Source of the DNA: Pseudomonadota bacterium
GTDB taxonomy: Bacteria > Pseudomonadota > Gammaproteobacteria > Burkholderiales > Burkholderiaceae_D
Length of the DNA: 6,147 nucleotides
Assembly: GCA_018241865.1 (NCBI GenBank)
Contig: JAFECY010000144.1
Location: 1 to 6,147 of the forward strand
Direction: 5' to 3'
How positions within the stretch are numbered: the stretch's first letter is position 1; each line of letters opens with the position of its first letter. A program made the translations under genes and the position numbers. Below, piece after piece: positions 1-6,147 of this stretch. The notes beneath the pieces were generated by a model, which was not told where the DNA came from, made no database searches, and worked only from the letters and a program-made list of their open reading frames with translations.

Positions 1-416
1 CTGGCGCGAATATTCATCCACATCGCCAGTCGCAAATCGCCGAAGCCGGAGTGCATTTCAGCGCAAATGCTGCGTGCCATCGCGCGCGCCGCTTCGTTGG
101 CGGGCCAGAGCTGCTTTTCCGGGAATTGCTCGGCGAGAAATTCGCAGATCGCCAGCGAATCCCATATTGTTATTGCGCCGGTTTCCAGCACAGGCAGCCG
201 GCCGGCGGCGGAGTGGCGGGCGATCTCCGCGCCGGTTTCCGGCCGGCCGAGCGGCACCACTACTTCGGAAAACGGGATGCCGAAAGCGCGCATCGCCACC
301 CAGGGCCGCATCGACCAGGAAGAATAATTCTTGTTGGCGATGATGAGCTTCCAGCCCCGGCCTTCGGCGGCGCTCAGGGTTTCGGCGAGAGTCGGATCGA
401 GTTCGGTGCTTTGCAT
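1..416 (-). CDS. Glutathione S-transferase family protein, N-terminal part (cut by window edge)
   Basis: The visible 138 residues are the N-terminal thioredoxin-fold domain, and the start of the helical domain, of a cytosolic glutathione S-transferase. Such enzymes conjugate or reduce substrates with glutathione. The sequence shows LIIANKNYSSWSMRPW (residues 24-39), typical of the bacterial GST subgroup with a serine-rich first loop. It also has the cis-proline segment GRLPVLE (72-78) and the glutathione-contacting turn WDSLAICEFL (85-94), with Asp-Ser in place of the commoner Glu-Ser. The ATG at 416 is the only ATG that fits. It gives about 22 residues ahead of the usual family start and has no good Shine-Dalgarno. 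The upstream membrane-protein gene stops 10 bp before it, so translational coupling is likely. Substrate unknown. The C-terminal half lies outside the window. Confidence 0.9.
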   Translation of the reverse strand, partial: MQSTELDPTLAETLSAAEGRGWKLIIANKNYSSWSMRPWVAMRAFGIPFSEVVVPLGRPETGAEIARHSAAGRLPVLETGAITIWDSLAICEFLAEQFPEKQLWPANEAARAMARSICAEMHSGFGDLRLAMWMNIRA

Positions 417-426
417 GATGGGCGGC

Positions 427-1230
427 TCATCGTTTTTTTGCGGCGTCGCCGGTTGTCATGACCTGCAGCAACTGGCGAACGCTCTGCGCCTGAGGATAGT
501 GCTTTTCGGCGTATTTGCCAAACCATACCATGAGGCACAAAGCCAAGAGGAATAGCCAAGCGGTCTTCTTCAGCACCACGCTCATCCAGTCTGGTGAACG
601 GCCGAGACGCACGGCACTGACCAAGCTAGCTGCCAACACCGCCTCGAAGGCCACTTCGATCAACAGCTCGGGGCCGAACAAGACAAACAGCAATCCCAGC
701 AGCAGGATCACCAGACCAATGACGAGCACCGGCAAACAGCCATCGGCATCACCAACATCACCGATTTCGCCCAGACCATCGAGTAATTTGCCGCCGCTGT
801 CGGCGGCATGATGCATCGCCGCGCCACCCACTTCGACATCGGCGGAAGCACCGCCGCCGTCGAAACTACCGCCACCACCGCTCCAGCCGGGCGAACCGCC
901 GCCGGAACCGGCGGGCAAATCCACATCGAGCAGATCGACATTACCAATGGAATCGCCGAAGGAATCGCGCACCGCGCCGACATAGGACAGCCAGATCCGC
1001 ATGCCGAGCAAAAATAGAAGATAGCCGGCAATGCACGTGATCGCATAGCGCTGCCACAACGTGCCGTGACCAATGAACAGCAAAAATTTTGCTAGCAGCC
1101 AAGACAGACCGAAAGTCCAAGCAAACAGCAGGAAGGCATGCACGCGCAAGAAATAGCGCGTACGCAACTGGCCAGCGATGGCGTTGCGCGCTTGCAGAGG
1201 ATTGCGCCAGCGTTTCGGCAGAGTCAACAT
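427..1230 (-). CDS. Unrecognised multi-pass inner-membrane protein with Gly/Asp-rich loop
   Basis: I do not recognise a family. From the ATG at 1230 the protein has 267 residues. An in-frame TTG at 1254 would add eight, and neither start has a clear Shine-Dalgarno. Numbering from the TTG, a basic N-terminus precedes hydrophobic helices at about 38-60 and 71-93. A soluble loop at about 95-172 follows, rich in Gly, Ser and Asp (SGGG, SGGGG, DGGG) and containing a His-His pair. Further hydrophobic segments lie at about 174-195, 197-215 (less certain) and 230-248, and the tail is basic, ending KKR. The gene sits between slt and the GST gene on the same strand with short gaps, so co-transcription is likely. 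A cell-envelope role is only a guess from location. The reading frame is intact over 800 bp and the hydrophobicity pattern is coherent, which argues for a real gene over the opposite-strand frames. Confidence 0.8.
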   Translation of the reverse strand: MLTLPKRWRNPLQARNAIAGQLRTRYFLRVHAFLLFAWTFGLSWLLAKFLLFIGHGTLWQRYAITCIAGYLLFLLGMRIWLSYVGAVRDSFGDSIGNVDLLDVDLPAGSGGGSPGWSGGGGSFDGGGASADVEVGGAAMHHAADSGGKLLDGLGEIGDVGDADGCLPVLVIGLVILLLGLLFVLFGPELLIEVAFEAVLAASLVSAVRLGRSPDWMSVVLKKTAWLFLLALCLMVWFGKYAEKHYPQAQSVRQLLQVMTTGDAAKKR

Positions 1231-1303
1231 GGTGACGAACGATGCTGCACACAAGCAAGCCGCATCAGCATGCTGTTCTGTTGGCGCTGCTTAGCATCCA
1301 CAG

Positions 1304-3250
1304 TCACGGCAAATCGGATTGCACGTAAGCGCGCGGCCCCACCATGCCGAGACGCGCCTTGAGCGATTGCGGCTTGCCGTCGAACAAGGCGGCGTAGTAA
1401 GTGGCATTGGACAAAACATTTTTCACATAGCCGCGTGTTTCAGTAAAGGGAATCGATTCGGCAAAGACCGCGCCTTCCACTGCACGCGGCAAAGTCGAAC
1501 GCCAAGCACGCGGCCGGCCGGGGCCGGCGTTATAGGCGGCAGATGCCAGCGCTTGCGAGCCGTCGAGGTCTTTCAGCACCATGTTGAGATAGTTGGTGCC
1601 CAACTGGATATTGGTGTTGATGTCATTGACTTGACCGTGATCGTAATCGCTCATGCCGATCTTGCGAGCGACGAAGCGCGCCGTGGCCGGCATCAACTGC
1701 ATCAAGCCGGAAGCGCCGACGTGCGAGCGGGCATTCATGATGAAGCGCGATTCCTGACGAATCAAACCATACACCCAAGCCATGTCGAGGCCGAGCGCAC
1801 TGGTTGAGGCCAGCATCACGTCGCGGAAGGGCGAGGGATAACGCTGGGTGAAATCGTACTCGGTGCGGGTGCGGTCGGAGGTATTGACCATACGATCGAG
1901 CACATTGTTTTGCCGAGCAAATTCGGCGGCGGCCAACAATTCGCGTTCGCTCATCTTGCGCAATTCCCAATTCCATTCGCGAATACCCTCGAAACGCATA
2001 TTCATTGCAAAAAATTTCAGCGAACGACGCAAACCGGCATTACCGGAAGCGGCAGCCAATTCGGCAGCGGTCGGTGGCACGGCAGCTTGCGGAATAGTGA
2101 TCTTGCGACCGAGCTCCTCGTTGGCAAGCTGGCCGTAAAAATGAATCTGGTCGGCGATCAAGCGATATTGCTGACGCGCTTCTTCGTTCTTGCCAGCGGC
2201 TTGCAGAGCGCGACCCAGCCAGTAGATCCAAGTCGGATCGCGGCGCAGATCGGCCGGCATGGCGTCGATACCGGCCTTGACCGCCTGCCAGTCGCCGGCG
2301 CGCAAAGCGATGCGCACGCGCCACTGGTAAGCGTCTGGCGACAGCGGTATACCGGCGGCCTTGCTCCAGTAATCGCGCGCTTCCGGCGCTAATTTGTAGG
2401 AAGCCTGCAGCGCGATCTGTGCCCAGGCTTGCGCCTGTTCGGCGGCGCTCAAGCGATCGCTATCGCGCTCCAACGTGGCGGCGGCTTTTTCGGAATTCAG
2501 CTTTGCCAGACGGCCGAGCGCGATGAGGTAAGTTTCGTGCGCAGCGCGGCCTTTGCCCGGCCCCTTACCGGCAAAGATCAAGGGCTTATCCATAGCTTGA
2601 TCGATGCGACTAGGTTCGGCATCGGCCAGTGCGGCGATACGTCGCGTCACGCCACCCAGTCCGGCTTCGGCCGCCAACCGTGCCTGTACCCAAACATCAT
2701 CCTCGCTGAACTGTCCGCTACTCACCAACGCCGCGATCAGCCCTTGGCAGGCGGTGCCGTATTCCTTGGGCGACACCAGCAGCGCGCGTGCTTCGTCGGC
2801 AATCTTGATGCCGCGTGCCAGCCGCGATTGCAAGCCGTAACATTTGACTTGGGTGTCGTCGTCCAACACGAATAGCGGATATTGTTCGTCGAAGGTGACC
2901 CAATCGGCGCGCTTGCCGAGTTCGAGCAGCCAGTCATTGCGCAAGCGGTCGGCAATGGCTTGCCCTTGGTAACGCGCCAAGAAATCGCGCACTTCCGCAT
3001 CGCTGGCGTCACGGATGCGCGGTTTGAGGCGGTAGTAATCGACGTAGGAAGGAATCGCGTAATCCGGCAACTGCCCGGCCAGATCGGCCGCGCGGCCGGC
3101 GTCGTCGCGGCGTGCAGCATCACGCAAGGACTGGAAAATATCATCATCGCTGGCCGCAACGCGCCGCGCCGCTTGTGCGGTAGAGACAGAAACAGCCAGC
3201 GCGCCGGCGGCAAAAATCGCCGCGGCTATCCATTTTTTTGACGACTTCAA
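1304..3250 (-). CDS. slt: Soluble lytic murein transglycosylase (Slt70-type)
   Basis: A periplasmic enzyme that cleaves the MurNAc-GlcNAc bond of peptidoglycan non-hydrolytically, leaving 1,6-anhydro-MurNAc ends, in wall turnover and recycling. It has 648 residues, close to E. coli Slt70. A signal peptide (basic KSSKK, then a hydrophobic stretch) ends at a probable AQA cleavage site after residue 27. Residues about 35-390 are helical and Ala/Leu-rich like the Slt70 superhelical ring, with a linker domain to about 470. The SLT domain at about 480-620 has the catalytic glutamate E500 in IRQESRF, GLMQLMPATA (515-524) and AYNAGPG (572-578). The start is TTG, supported by AAAAAAGG at 3259-3266, 8 nt upstream. 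It heads a likely operon with the membrane-protein and GST genes and is divergent from the folate gene. The domain assignment is secure; the symbol is by family resemblance. Confidence 0.95.
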   Translation of the reverse strand: MKSSKKWIAAAIFAAGALAVSVSTAQAARRVAASDDDIFQSLRDAARRDDAGRAADLAGQLPDYAIPSYVDYYRLKPRIRDASDAEVRDFLARYQGQAIADRLRNDWLLELGKRADWVTFDEQYPLFVLDDDTQVKCYGLQSRLARGIKIADEARALLVSPKEYGTACQGLIAALVSSGQFSEDDVWVQARLAAEAGLGGVTRRIAALADAEPSRIDQAMDKPLIFAGKGPGKGRAAHETYLIALGRLAKLNSEKAAATLERDSDRLSAAEQAQAWAQIALQASYKLAPEARDYWSKAAGIPLSPDAYQWRVRIALRAGDWQAVKAGIDAMPADLRRDPTWIYWLGRALQAAGKNEEARQQYRLIADQIHFYGQLANEELGRKITIPQAAVPPTAAELAAASGNAGLRRSLKFFAMNMRFEGIREWNWELRKMSERELLAAAEFARQNNVLDRMVNTSDRTRTEYDFTQRYPSPFRDVMLASTSALGLDMAWVYGLIRQESRFIMNARSHVGASGLMQLMPATARFVARKIGMSDYDHGQVNDINTNIQLGTNYLNMVLKDLDGSQALASAAYNAGPGRPRAWRSTLPRAVEGAVFAESIPFTETRGYVKNVLSNATYYAALFDGKPQSLKARLGMVGPRAYVQSDLP

Positions 3251-3280
3251 TTGACTAACCTTTTTTCGGGAAACTTGATT

Positions 3281-3309
3281 TAGGATAGCACGTGACAGCG
3301 CTCATTCCA
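3281..3309 (-). promoter_or_regulatory. Candidate slt promoter with extended -10
   Basis: Read on the minus strand, TGCTATCCT (3289-3281) resembles an extended -10 element, with TG one base before TATCCT (4 of 6 to consensus). A poor -35 match, TGGAAT (3309-3304), lies 17 bp upstream. Transcription would start near 3274, leaving a leader of about 24 nt that carries the slt Shine-Dalgarno. The -10 lies on top of the Shine-Dalgarno of the divergent cyclo-ligase gene. Motif matching by eye only. Confidence 0.3.
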
Positions 3310-3873
3310 CATCCGACCATGCCAGATAAATCCGCATTGCGCCACCAGCTCACCGCCCTGCGCCGCGCCCTCGACGCCGACCTGCGCGCGCAATGGGACG
3401 CCGCCATCGGCGAGCAGGTCGATATCTGGCTGACAACCCATCCCATACGCAGCCTTGGCGTGTACTGGCCGATCCGTGCCGAGCCCGATTTGCGCGCATG
3501 GTATGCCGCGTGGTCACGGCGCGGCGTGCAGCTCGCCCTACCCGTCGTGATCGACAAAGATATGCCGTTGCAGTTCCTGACTTGGGCGGAAGATAGTCAA
3601 TTAAACAAAGACAGCATGGGCGTGATGGTGCCGCATGCCGACAGCCCGACAGTGCGCCCCGATGCCCTCCTGACGCCTTGCATCGGCTACAACCGCGACC
3701 GCATCCGGCTCGGTTACGGCGGTGGTTTTTACGACCGCACGCTGGCAACCACTCCACGCCCGATTGCGCTCGGCATCGCCTATTCCGCCACGCTGCGCGA
3801 CTTCGCAGCGGAAGCGCACGACATCGCGCTAGATGCGATCGTCACCGAACAGCCCGACGCATCGCTCTGGTAA
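3292..3873 (+). CDS. ygfA: 5-formyltetrahydrofolate cyclo-ligase
   Basis: A cytosolic enzyme that converts 5-formyltetrahydrofolate and ATP to 5,10-methenyltetrahydrofolate, ADP and phosphate, returning a stored folate to one-carbon metabolism. The 193-residue length is normal. Family features are an N-terminal Lys/Arg-rich helix (KSALRHQLTALRR, from residue 13), the strand LALPVV (81-86) and the signature RIRLGYGGGFYDR (137-149), which is the nucleotide/Mg-binding glycine loop. The end, DAIVTE (181-186), is also typical. The GTG start is preceded by AGGA at 3282-3285 with a 6-nt spacer. The first internal ATG (3319, residue 10) has no Shine-Dalgarno, so GTG is preferred. The gene is divergent from slt and convergent with the depolymerase gene, and apparently monocistronic. 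Also known as fau or MTHFS in other species. Confidence 0.95.
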   Translation: MTALIPHPTMPDKSALRHQLTALRRALDADLRAQWDAAIGEQVDIWLTTHPIRSLGVYWPIRAEPDLRAWYAAWSRRGVQLALPVVIDKDMPLQFLTWAEDSQLNKDSMGVMVPHADSPTVRPDALLTPCIGYNRDRIRLGYGGGFYDRTLATTPRPIALGIAYSATLRDFAAEAHDIALDAIVTEQPDASLW

Positions 3874-3881
3874 GCACGCAC

Positions 3882-3906
3882 AAAAAAGCCCGCTCGAAAG
3901 CGGGCT
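3882..3906 (-). terminator. Intrinsic terminator of the depolymerase gene
   Basis: An 8-bp perfect stem, AGCCCGCT (3887-3894) with AGCGGGCT (3899-3906), encloses a 4-nt loop that reads TTCG on the minus strand. Reading leftwards, the stem runs straight into a T-tract (the A-run at 3882-3887). On the plus strand nothing T-rich follows, so it serves the minus-strand depolymerase gene ending at 3958 and only weakly, if at all, the cyclo-ligase gene. A weaker inverted repeat, AACGCA/TGCGTT (3938-3954), lies between the stop codon and this hairpin and has no U-tract. Confidence 0.85.
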
Positions 3907-3957
3907 AGCAACCATGTGCCTAGGAAAAGACCAATGGAACGCACGGGATGCGTTTGC

Positions 3958-5229
3958 TTACGGGCAAGTGCCGATCACGTAATAGTTGCTGCCGGTCTGC
4001 TTCAGCGTGGTGATGGCAAAGGTGTTGTACAAACCCATGTCCTGATTCGAGCCATTGGCGGCAGCATGGCCGGTTGTCATCACCAAATGGGCGCGACCGG
4101 CCGATACCTGCGCGTAATTGCTGGCGGTGTAGCAGGTGGCGGCCAACGTCGTCGTGGTCGTGCTTGCCGCAGTGGTAGTGGTCGTCGCGCCTGCCGAAGT
4201 GGTGGTGGTCGTTGCCGCTGTCGTGGTGGTCGTACCGCCACCGCCACTCACGCGCAGATTATTCGCCATCAACCACGGCACGATGTAGGCCGGAAAATTG
4301 ACATGGCTGTAGTCAACATAAGTGCCGCCGCCGGAGCCGCCCGCGCCCGCCGGCCATGCGTGCCCCATGCCGTTGACCACCTGATTGCCGATCCGCAGCT
4401 TGCCGTTGGCATCCTGCCACAAATCGACCGTGCCGCCGCCGCTGACGGTTTCCGTGCCGCCGCTGGTATTGGCCGCGTACAGAATTTTCATCCCATCACG
4501 ATTGCGGACATTGTGCGTCGGCTTGACCGTCGCATCGCCGGAGCCATAGACATTCACGAACAACTGCGTATTGAAATAACTGTTGTAGTTGTTGCCGTTA
4601 TATTTTTTGCAGTTATCCGCCACCTGCTGCGCGGTGATTTTAGGATCGGAAAAAATATCGTAGGCACCGGAACCGAGCGCCGGACCGGCATTGGGAATGG
4701 TCGCAGCAAACACGTCGGGGTAGGTGCAACCCATGATATGCGTCTGTGCCGCACCGGATGACAGACCACTGACATACACTTGATTCGGATCGATATCCAG
4801 ATTCGCGCGCGCTTTGACCGCATTGACCAGATCGATCAGCGGTTTGACATCGCGCCCGGTGCGCGTCTGATCGCCGACCCAGTCCCAGCAGCCGGAAGTG
4901 CGCGAGCCGCCGCTCGGAATCGACGGCGCGATCACCACCATGCCGTACTGTTCGGCCACGGTTTCCCAGTTGAATCCCTTGTTGATGATGTTGGCACTCG
5001 ACTGGCCACAGCCGGGCAAGCTCAGCATCAAGGCGCGCTGGCCGTTCAAGACTTGCGGACTAGAATTTTTCGGCACATAGACATACGCATCCGGCAAGTT
5101 GGGCGGGCCATAGGTCGCGCTCTCCTTGACCCAGGTGCCGCTACCGGGCGTCAGCGCGAATGCGGCGGAAGTAAAGCTGATGGCGAGTCCTGCAAGCGCG
5201 GTGCGCGCCATTTTTTGTGTGATTTGCAT
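3958..5229 (-). CDS. Secreted poly(3-hydroxybutyrate) depolymerase
   Basis: An extracellular esterase that degrades short-chain polyhydroxyalkanoate granules released by other cells. Of 423 residues, 1-25 are a signal peptide ending AFA. The alpha/beta-hydrolase domain runs from about 30 to 325, with LPGCGQ (71-76) at the oxyanion region, lipase box GLSSG with nucleophile S157, probable acid D232 in YGSGDATV and probable base H290 in GMGHAWP. This order is that of type 1 domains. Residues 328-364 are a Gly/Thr linker with four penta-threonine blocks. Residues 365-423 (CYTASNYAQVSAGRA, ANGSNQDMGLYNTF, YYVIGTC) match the style of PHB-depolymerase substrate-binding domains. C366 and C422 could form a disulfide, with two more possible pairs among C74, C114, C168 and C207. 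The ATG has a strong GGAG, 7 nt upstream (5237-5240). The substrate could be a related polyester. A phaZ-type gene. Confidence 0.92.
   Translation of the reverse strand: MQITQKMARTALAGLAISFTSAAFALTPGSGTWVKESATYGPPNLPDAYVYVPKNSSPQVLNGQRALMLSLPGCGQSSANIINKGFNWETVAEQYGMVVIAPSIPSGGSRTSGCWDWVGDQTRTGRDVKPLIDLVNAVKARANLDIDPNQVYVSGLSSGAAQTHIMGCTYPDVFAATIPNAGPALGSGAYDIFSDPKITAQQVADNCKKYNGNNYNSYFNTQLFVNVYGSGDATVKPTHNVRNRDGMKILYAANTSGGTETVSGGGTVDLWQDANGKLRIGNQVVNGMGHAWPAGAGGSGGGTYVDYSHVNFPAYIVPWLMANNLRVSGGGGTTTTTAATTTTTSAGATTTTTAASTTTTTLAATCYTASNYAQVSAGRAHLVMTTGHAAANGSNQDMGLYNTFAITTLKQTGSNYYVIGTCP
4147..4233 (-). repeat. Threonine-block coding repeat (interdomain linker)
   Basis: Within the depolymerase gene, four blocks of five ACN threonine codons (residues 333-337, 340-344, 349-353 and 357-361) are separated by AA, SAGA and AAS. 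The DNA is a degenerate trinucleotide repeat (cgt/ggt/agt on the plus strand). It joins the catalytic and substrate-binding domains. Thr-rich linkers are one of the known linker types in extracellular PHB depolymerases. Confidence 0.9.
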
Positions 5230-5300
5230 TTGTCATCTCCATAGAGTTCTATTGTTTTTATTGAACGAATTGTTTTGTTCCGATTTTCAACATTGGGAAT

Positions 5301-5436
5301 ATCTGCCCTGTGTGCTCAGCCCTTTCATGGAATCATCGATGAATCGACTATCTGCCCCGATCGTCTGTCCGGCAACGCAATTCGCATCGAGGAGCGGCTC
5401 GATCAAGCTTTTGAACACTGTGGTGACAGGGCAGAT
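5301..5436. repeat. Three ATCTGCCC repeats, possible operator sites
   Basis: ATCTGCCCTGT at 5301-5311 is repeated in exact inverted form, ACAGGGCAGAT, at 5426-5436. A third copy, ATCTGCCC followed by CG, is at 5350-5357 in the same orientation as the first. The two direct copies share TATCTGCCC and lie 49 bp apart. The first copy ends about 10 bp upstream of the weak depolymerase -35, a position where an activator would sit. The repeats are seen directly; their use as AraC-family binding sites is inference. Confidence 0.45.
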
Positions 5437-5446
5437 CGGACGCACA

Positions 5447-5483
5447 TTTCCAAATGGAAAAATCGAGAATTTTCGCGTATGCT
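5447..5483 (+). promoter_or_regulatory. Candidate AraC-family gene promoter with overlapping inverted repeat
   Basis: TGGAAA (5455-5460) and TATGCT (5478-5483) are each 4 of 6 matches to sigma-70 hexamers with an ideal 17-bp spacer. The inverted repeat TTTCCA-AA-TGGAAA (5447-5460) covers the -35, which could allow repression or autoregulation. Transcription would start near 5490. Motif matching by eye only. Confidence 0.3.
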
Positions 5484-5552
5484 GAAAATCAGAGTGGCCA
5501 CACCACCGCAGACATAACAGCAAGACCATCCTCTGGAGACGAAGCAAGCGTT

Positions 5553-6147
5553 ATGGGAAATATCAGTTTTTCCATTTCAGCCGATGAAGGCGTGCGCAAG
5601 CTGGATGCTTGGCGCGATGCGCTGCGCCGCGCCTTCGGTCCGATCGAGGTCGGCTTGAATTCGCACAGCGATTTCAGCGGCTTCGTGCATACCCATCAAC
5701 GCCAACAATTGCAATTCAACGAAATTTGCTATCGCGGTCAAACGCTGGAACGCACCGCACAGAATCTGGCTAGCTTCGATCAGGAATACTTCACCTTCAG
5801 CCGACCGGTATCCGGCCCGCTGCTATTTGAACAGCAAGGCCACGATGTCGTCGTCGAACCGGGGTCGCTCGTGCTACTGAACCAGACCTCGCCCTACAAG
5901 GCCAGCACCAACGCCTGCTATCACGCCTTCAGTGTTTCGATCCCGAAAAAATTGCTGCTGCAGCGTGCGCCACGCATCGGCGCGTTTTATAAAATTGAAA
6001 ACGTGATCGCTTCACCGCGCGGGCAGCTTTTGTCCGGTTTCATGAAGCACCTGAGCGAAGGCATCGCCAAATGGTCGGAAACGGAAATTGCCGCTTTGCG
6101 CGAGCATTTACTCGACCTCATCATTCTGCTGATGGTCACTGATAAAA
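5553..6147 (+). CDS. AraC-family transcriptional regulator, N-terminal part (cut by window edge)
   Basis: The frame stays open from the ATG at 5553 to the window end (198 full codons). The visible part resembles the effector-sensing domain of AraC-family activators of the AraC_binding_2 (FeaR-like) kind. It has an early helix (LDAWRDALRRAFGPIEV), an H-T-H-rich strand region around residues 48-51, the segment DQEYFTFSRPVSGPLLFEQQ, the cupin-like turn VEPGSLVLLNQTSPY and the strand YHAFSVSIPKKLL. The C-terminal pair of helix-turn-helix motifs that binds DNA would lie beyond base 6147, so the family call rests on this domain alone. A GGAG at 5535-5538 is 14 nt from the ATG, rather far; GAAG at 5541-5544 is better placed. 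It is divergent from the depolymerase gene, making that gene a plausible target. Confidence 0.85.
   Translation, partial: MGNISFSISADEGVRKLDAWRDALRRAFGPIEVGLNSHSDFSGFVHTHQRQQLQFNEICYRGQTLERTAQNLASFDQEYFTFSRPVSGPLLFEQQGHDVVVEPGSLVLLNQTSPYKASTNACYHAFSVSIPKKLLLQRAPRIGAFYKIENVIASPRGQLLSGFMKHLSEGIAKWSETEIAALREHLLDLIILLMVTDK

Larger units (their letters stand above)
5230..5552. promoter_or_regulatory. Divergent regulatory region between depolymerase and AraC-family genes
   Basis: This 323-bp stretch has no convincing gene. It is more AT-rich than its surroundings on the depolymerase side. On the minus strand a weak -35/-10 pair for the depolymerase gene is TTGAAA (5290-5285) and TTCAAT (5265-5260) with a long 19-bp spacer, followed by the GGAG Shine-Dalgarno at 5240-5237. 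A 10-bp palindrome, TCATCGATGA, lies at 5333-5342. Repeats and a candidate plus-strand promoter are listed separately. The short open frames here lack recognisable protein features and good ribosome sites. Confidence 0.6.

Noticed and set aside
820..920. GC-rich repetitive stretch resembling a repeat array
   Set aside because: It is explained by Gly-rich codons of the membrane protein's loop, with no regular unit or spacer.
1266..1275. 10-bp palindrome CAGCATGCTG between slt and the membrane-protein gene
   Set aside because: It is short, with no T-tract or partner repeat, so there is no support for a terminator or operator.
3251..3291. 6S RNA beside the cyclo-ligase gene, as in enterobacteria
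   Set aside because: Only 41 bp separate the two start codons, far too short for 6S RNA, and no such gene is seen downstream.
3916..4761. 281-codon plus-strand open frame opposite the depolymerase gene
   Set aside because: Its composition (Arg/Gly/Ala runs) is that of an antisense shadow, and the minus strand encodes a clearly recognisable enzyme.
5287..5547. 86-codon minus-strand open frame in the depolymerase/AraC intergenic region
   Set aside because: It has no ribosome site or recognisable protein feature, and it overlaps the repeats and candidate promoters. A chance frame is more likely.

Overview
The window reads as ordinary chromosomal DNA of a GC-rich betaproteobacterium. The order Burkholderiales, and most likely the family Oxalobacteraceae (Janthinobacterium, Massilia, Herminiimonas or Collimonas relatives), is my inference from the protein styles. 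No mobile element, CRISPR array, tRNA or rRNA was seen. There are six protein genes: four complete, plus one cut at each end of the window.

Left block (1-3250, minus strand). A periplasmic soluble lytic transglycosylase of the Slt70 type is followed by an unrecognised multi-pass membrane protein with a Gly/Asp-rich loop. That is followed by a glutathione S-transferase whose C-terminal half lies beyond base 1. The gaps are 49-73 bp and 10 bp with no visible terminator, so the three probably form one transcription unit.

Centre (3251-3957). Divergent from slt, and only 41 bp from it, is a 5-formyltetrahydrofolate cyclo-ligase gene on the plus strand. Both genes use non-ATG starts (TTG and GTG), each with its own Shine-Dalgarno sequence. 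The cyclo-ligase gene converges on the next gene. The gap between them holds a hairpin whose U-tract serves only the minus strand.

Right block (3958-6147). A secreted poly(3-hydroxybutyrate) depolymerase is encoded on the minus strand. It has a signal peptide, an alpha/beta-hydrolase domain with lipase box, a linker of four penta-threonine blocks and a C-terminal substrate-binding domain. Across a 323-bp AT-richer intergenic region lies the divergent start of an AraC-family regulator, cut off by the window end before its DNA-binding domain. Three copies of ATCTGCCC in that region (two direct, one inverted) are the best candidate for an undescribed operator. They could link the regulator to the depolymerase, which would be a local circuit for using extracellular polyester.

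I see no novel multi-gene system. The points most worth a second look are the repeat-bearing depolymerase/AraC intergenic region, the unrecognised membrane protein between slt and the GST gene, and the compact slt/cyclo-ligase start region.
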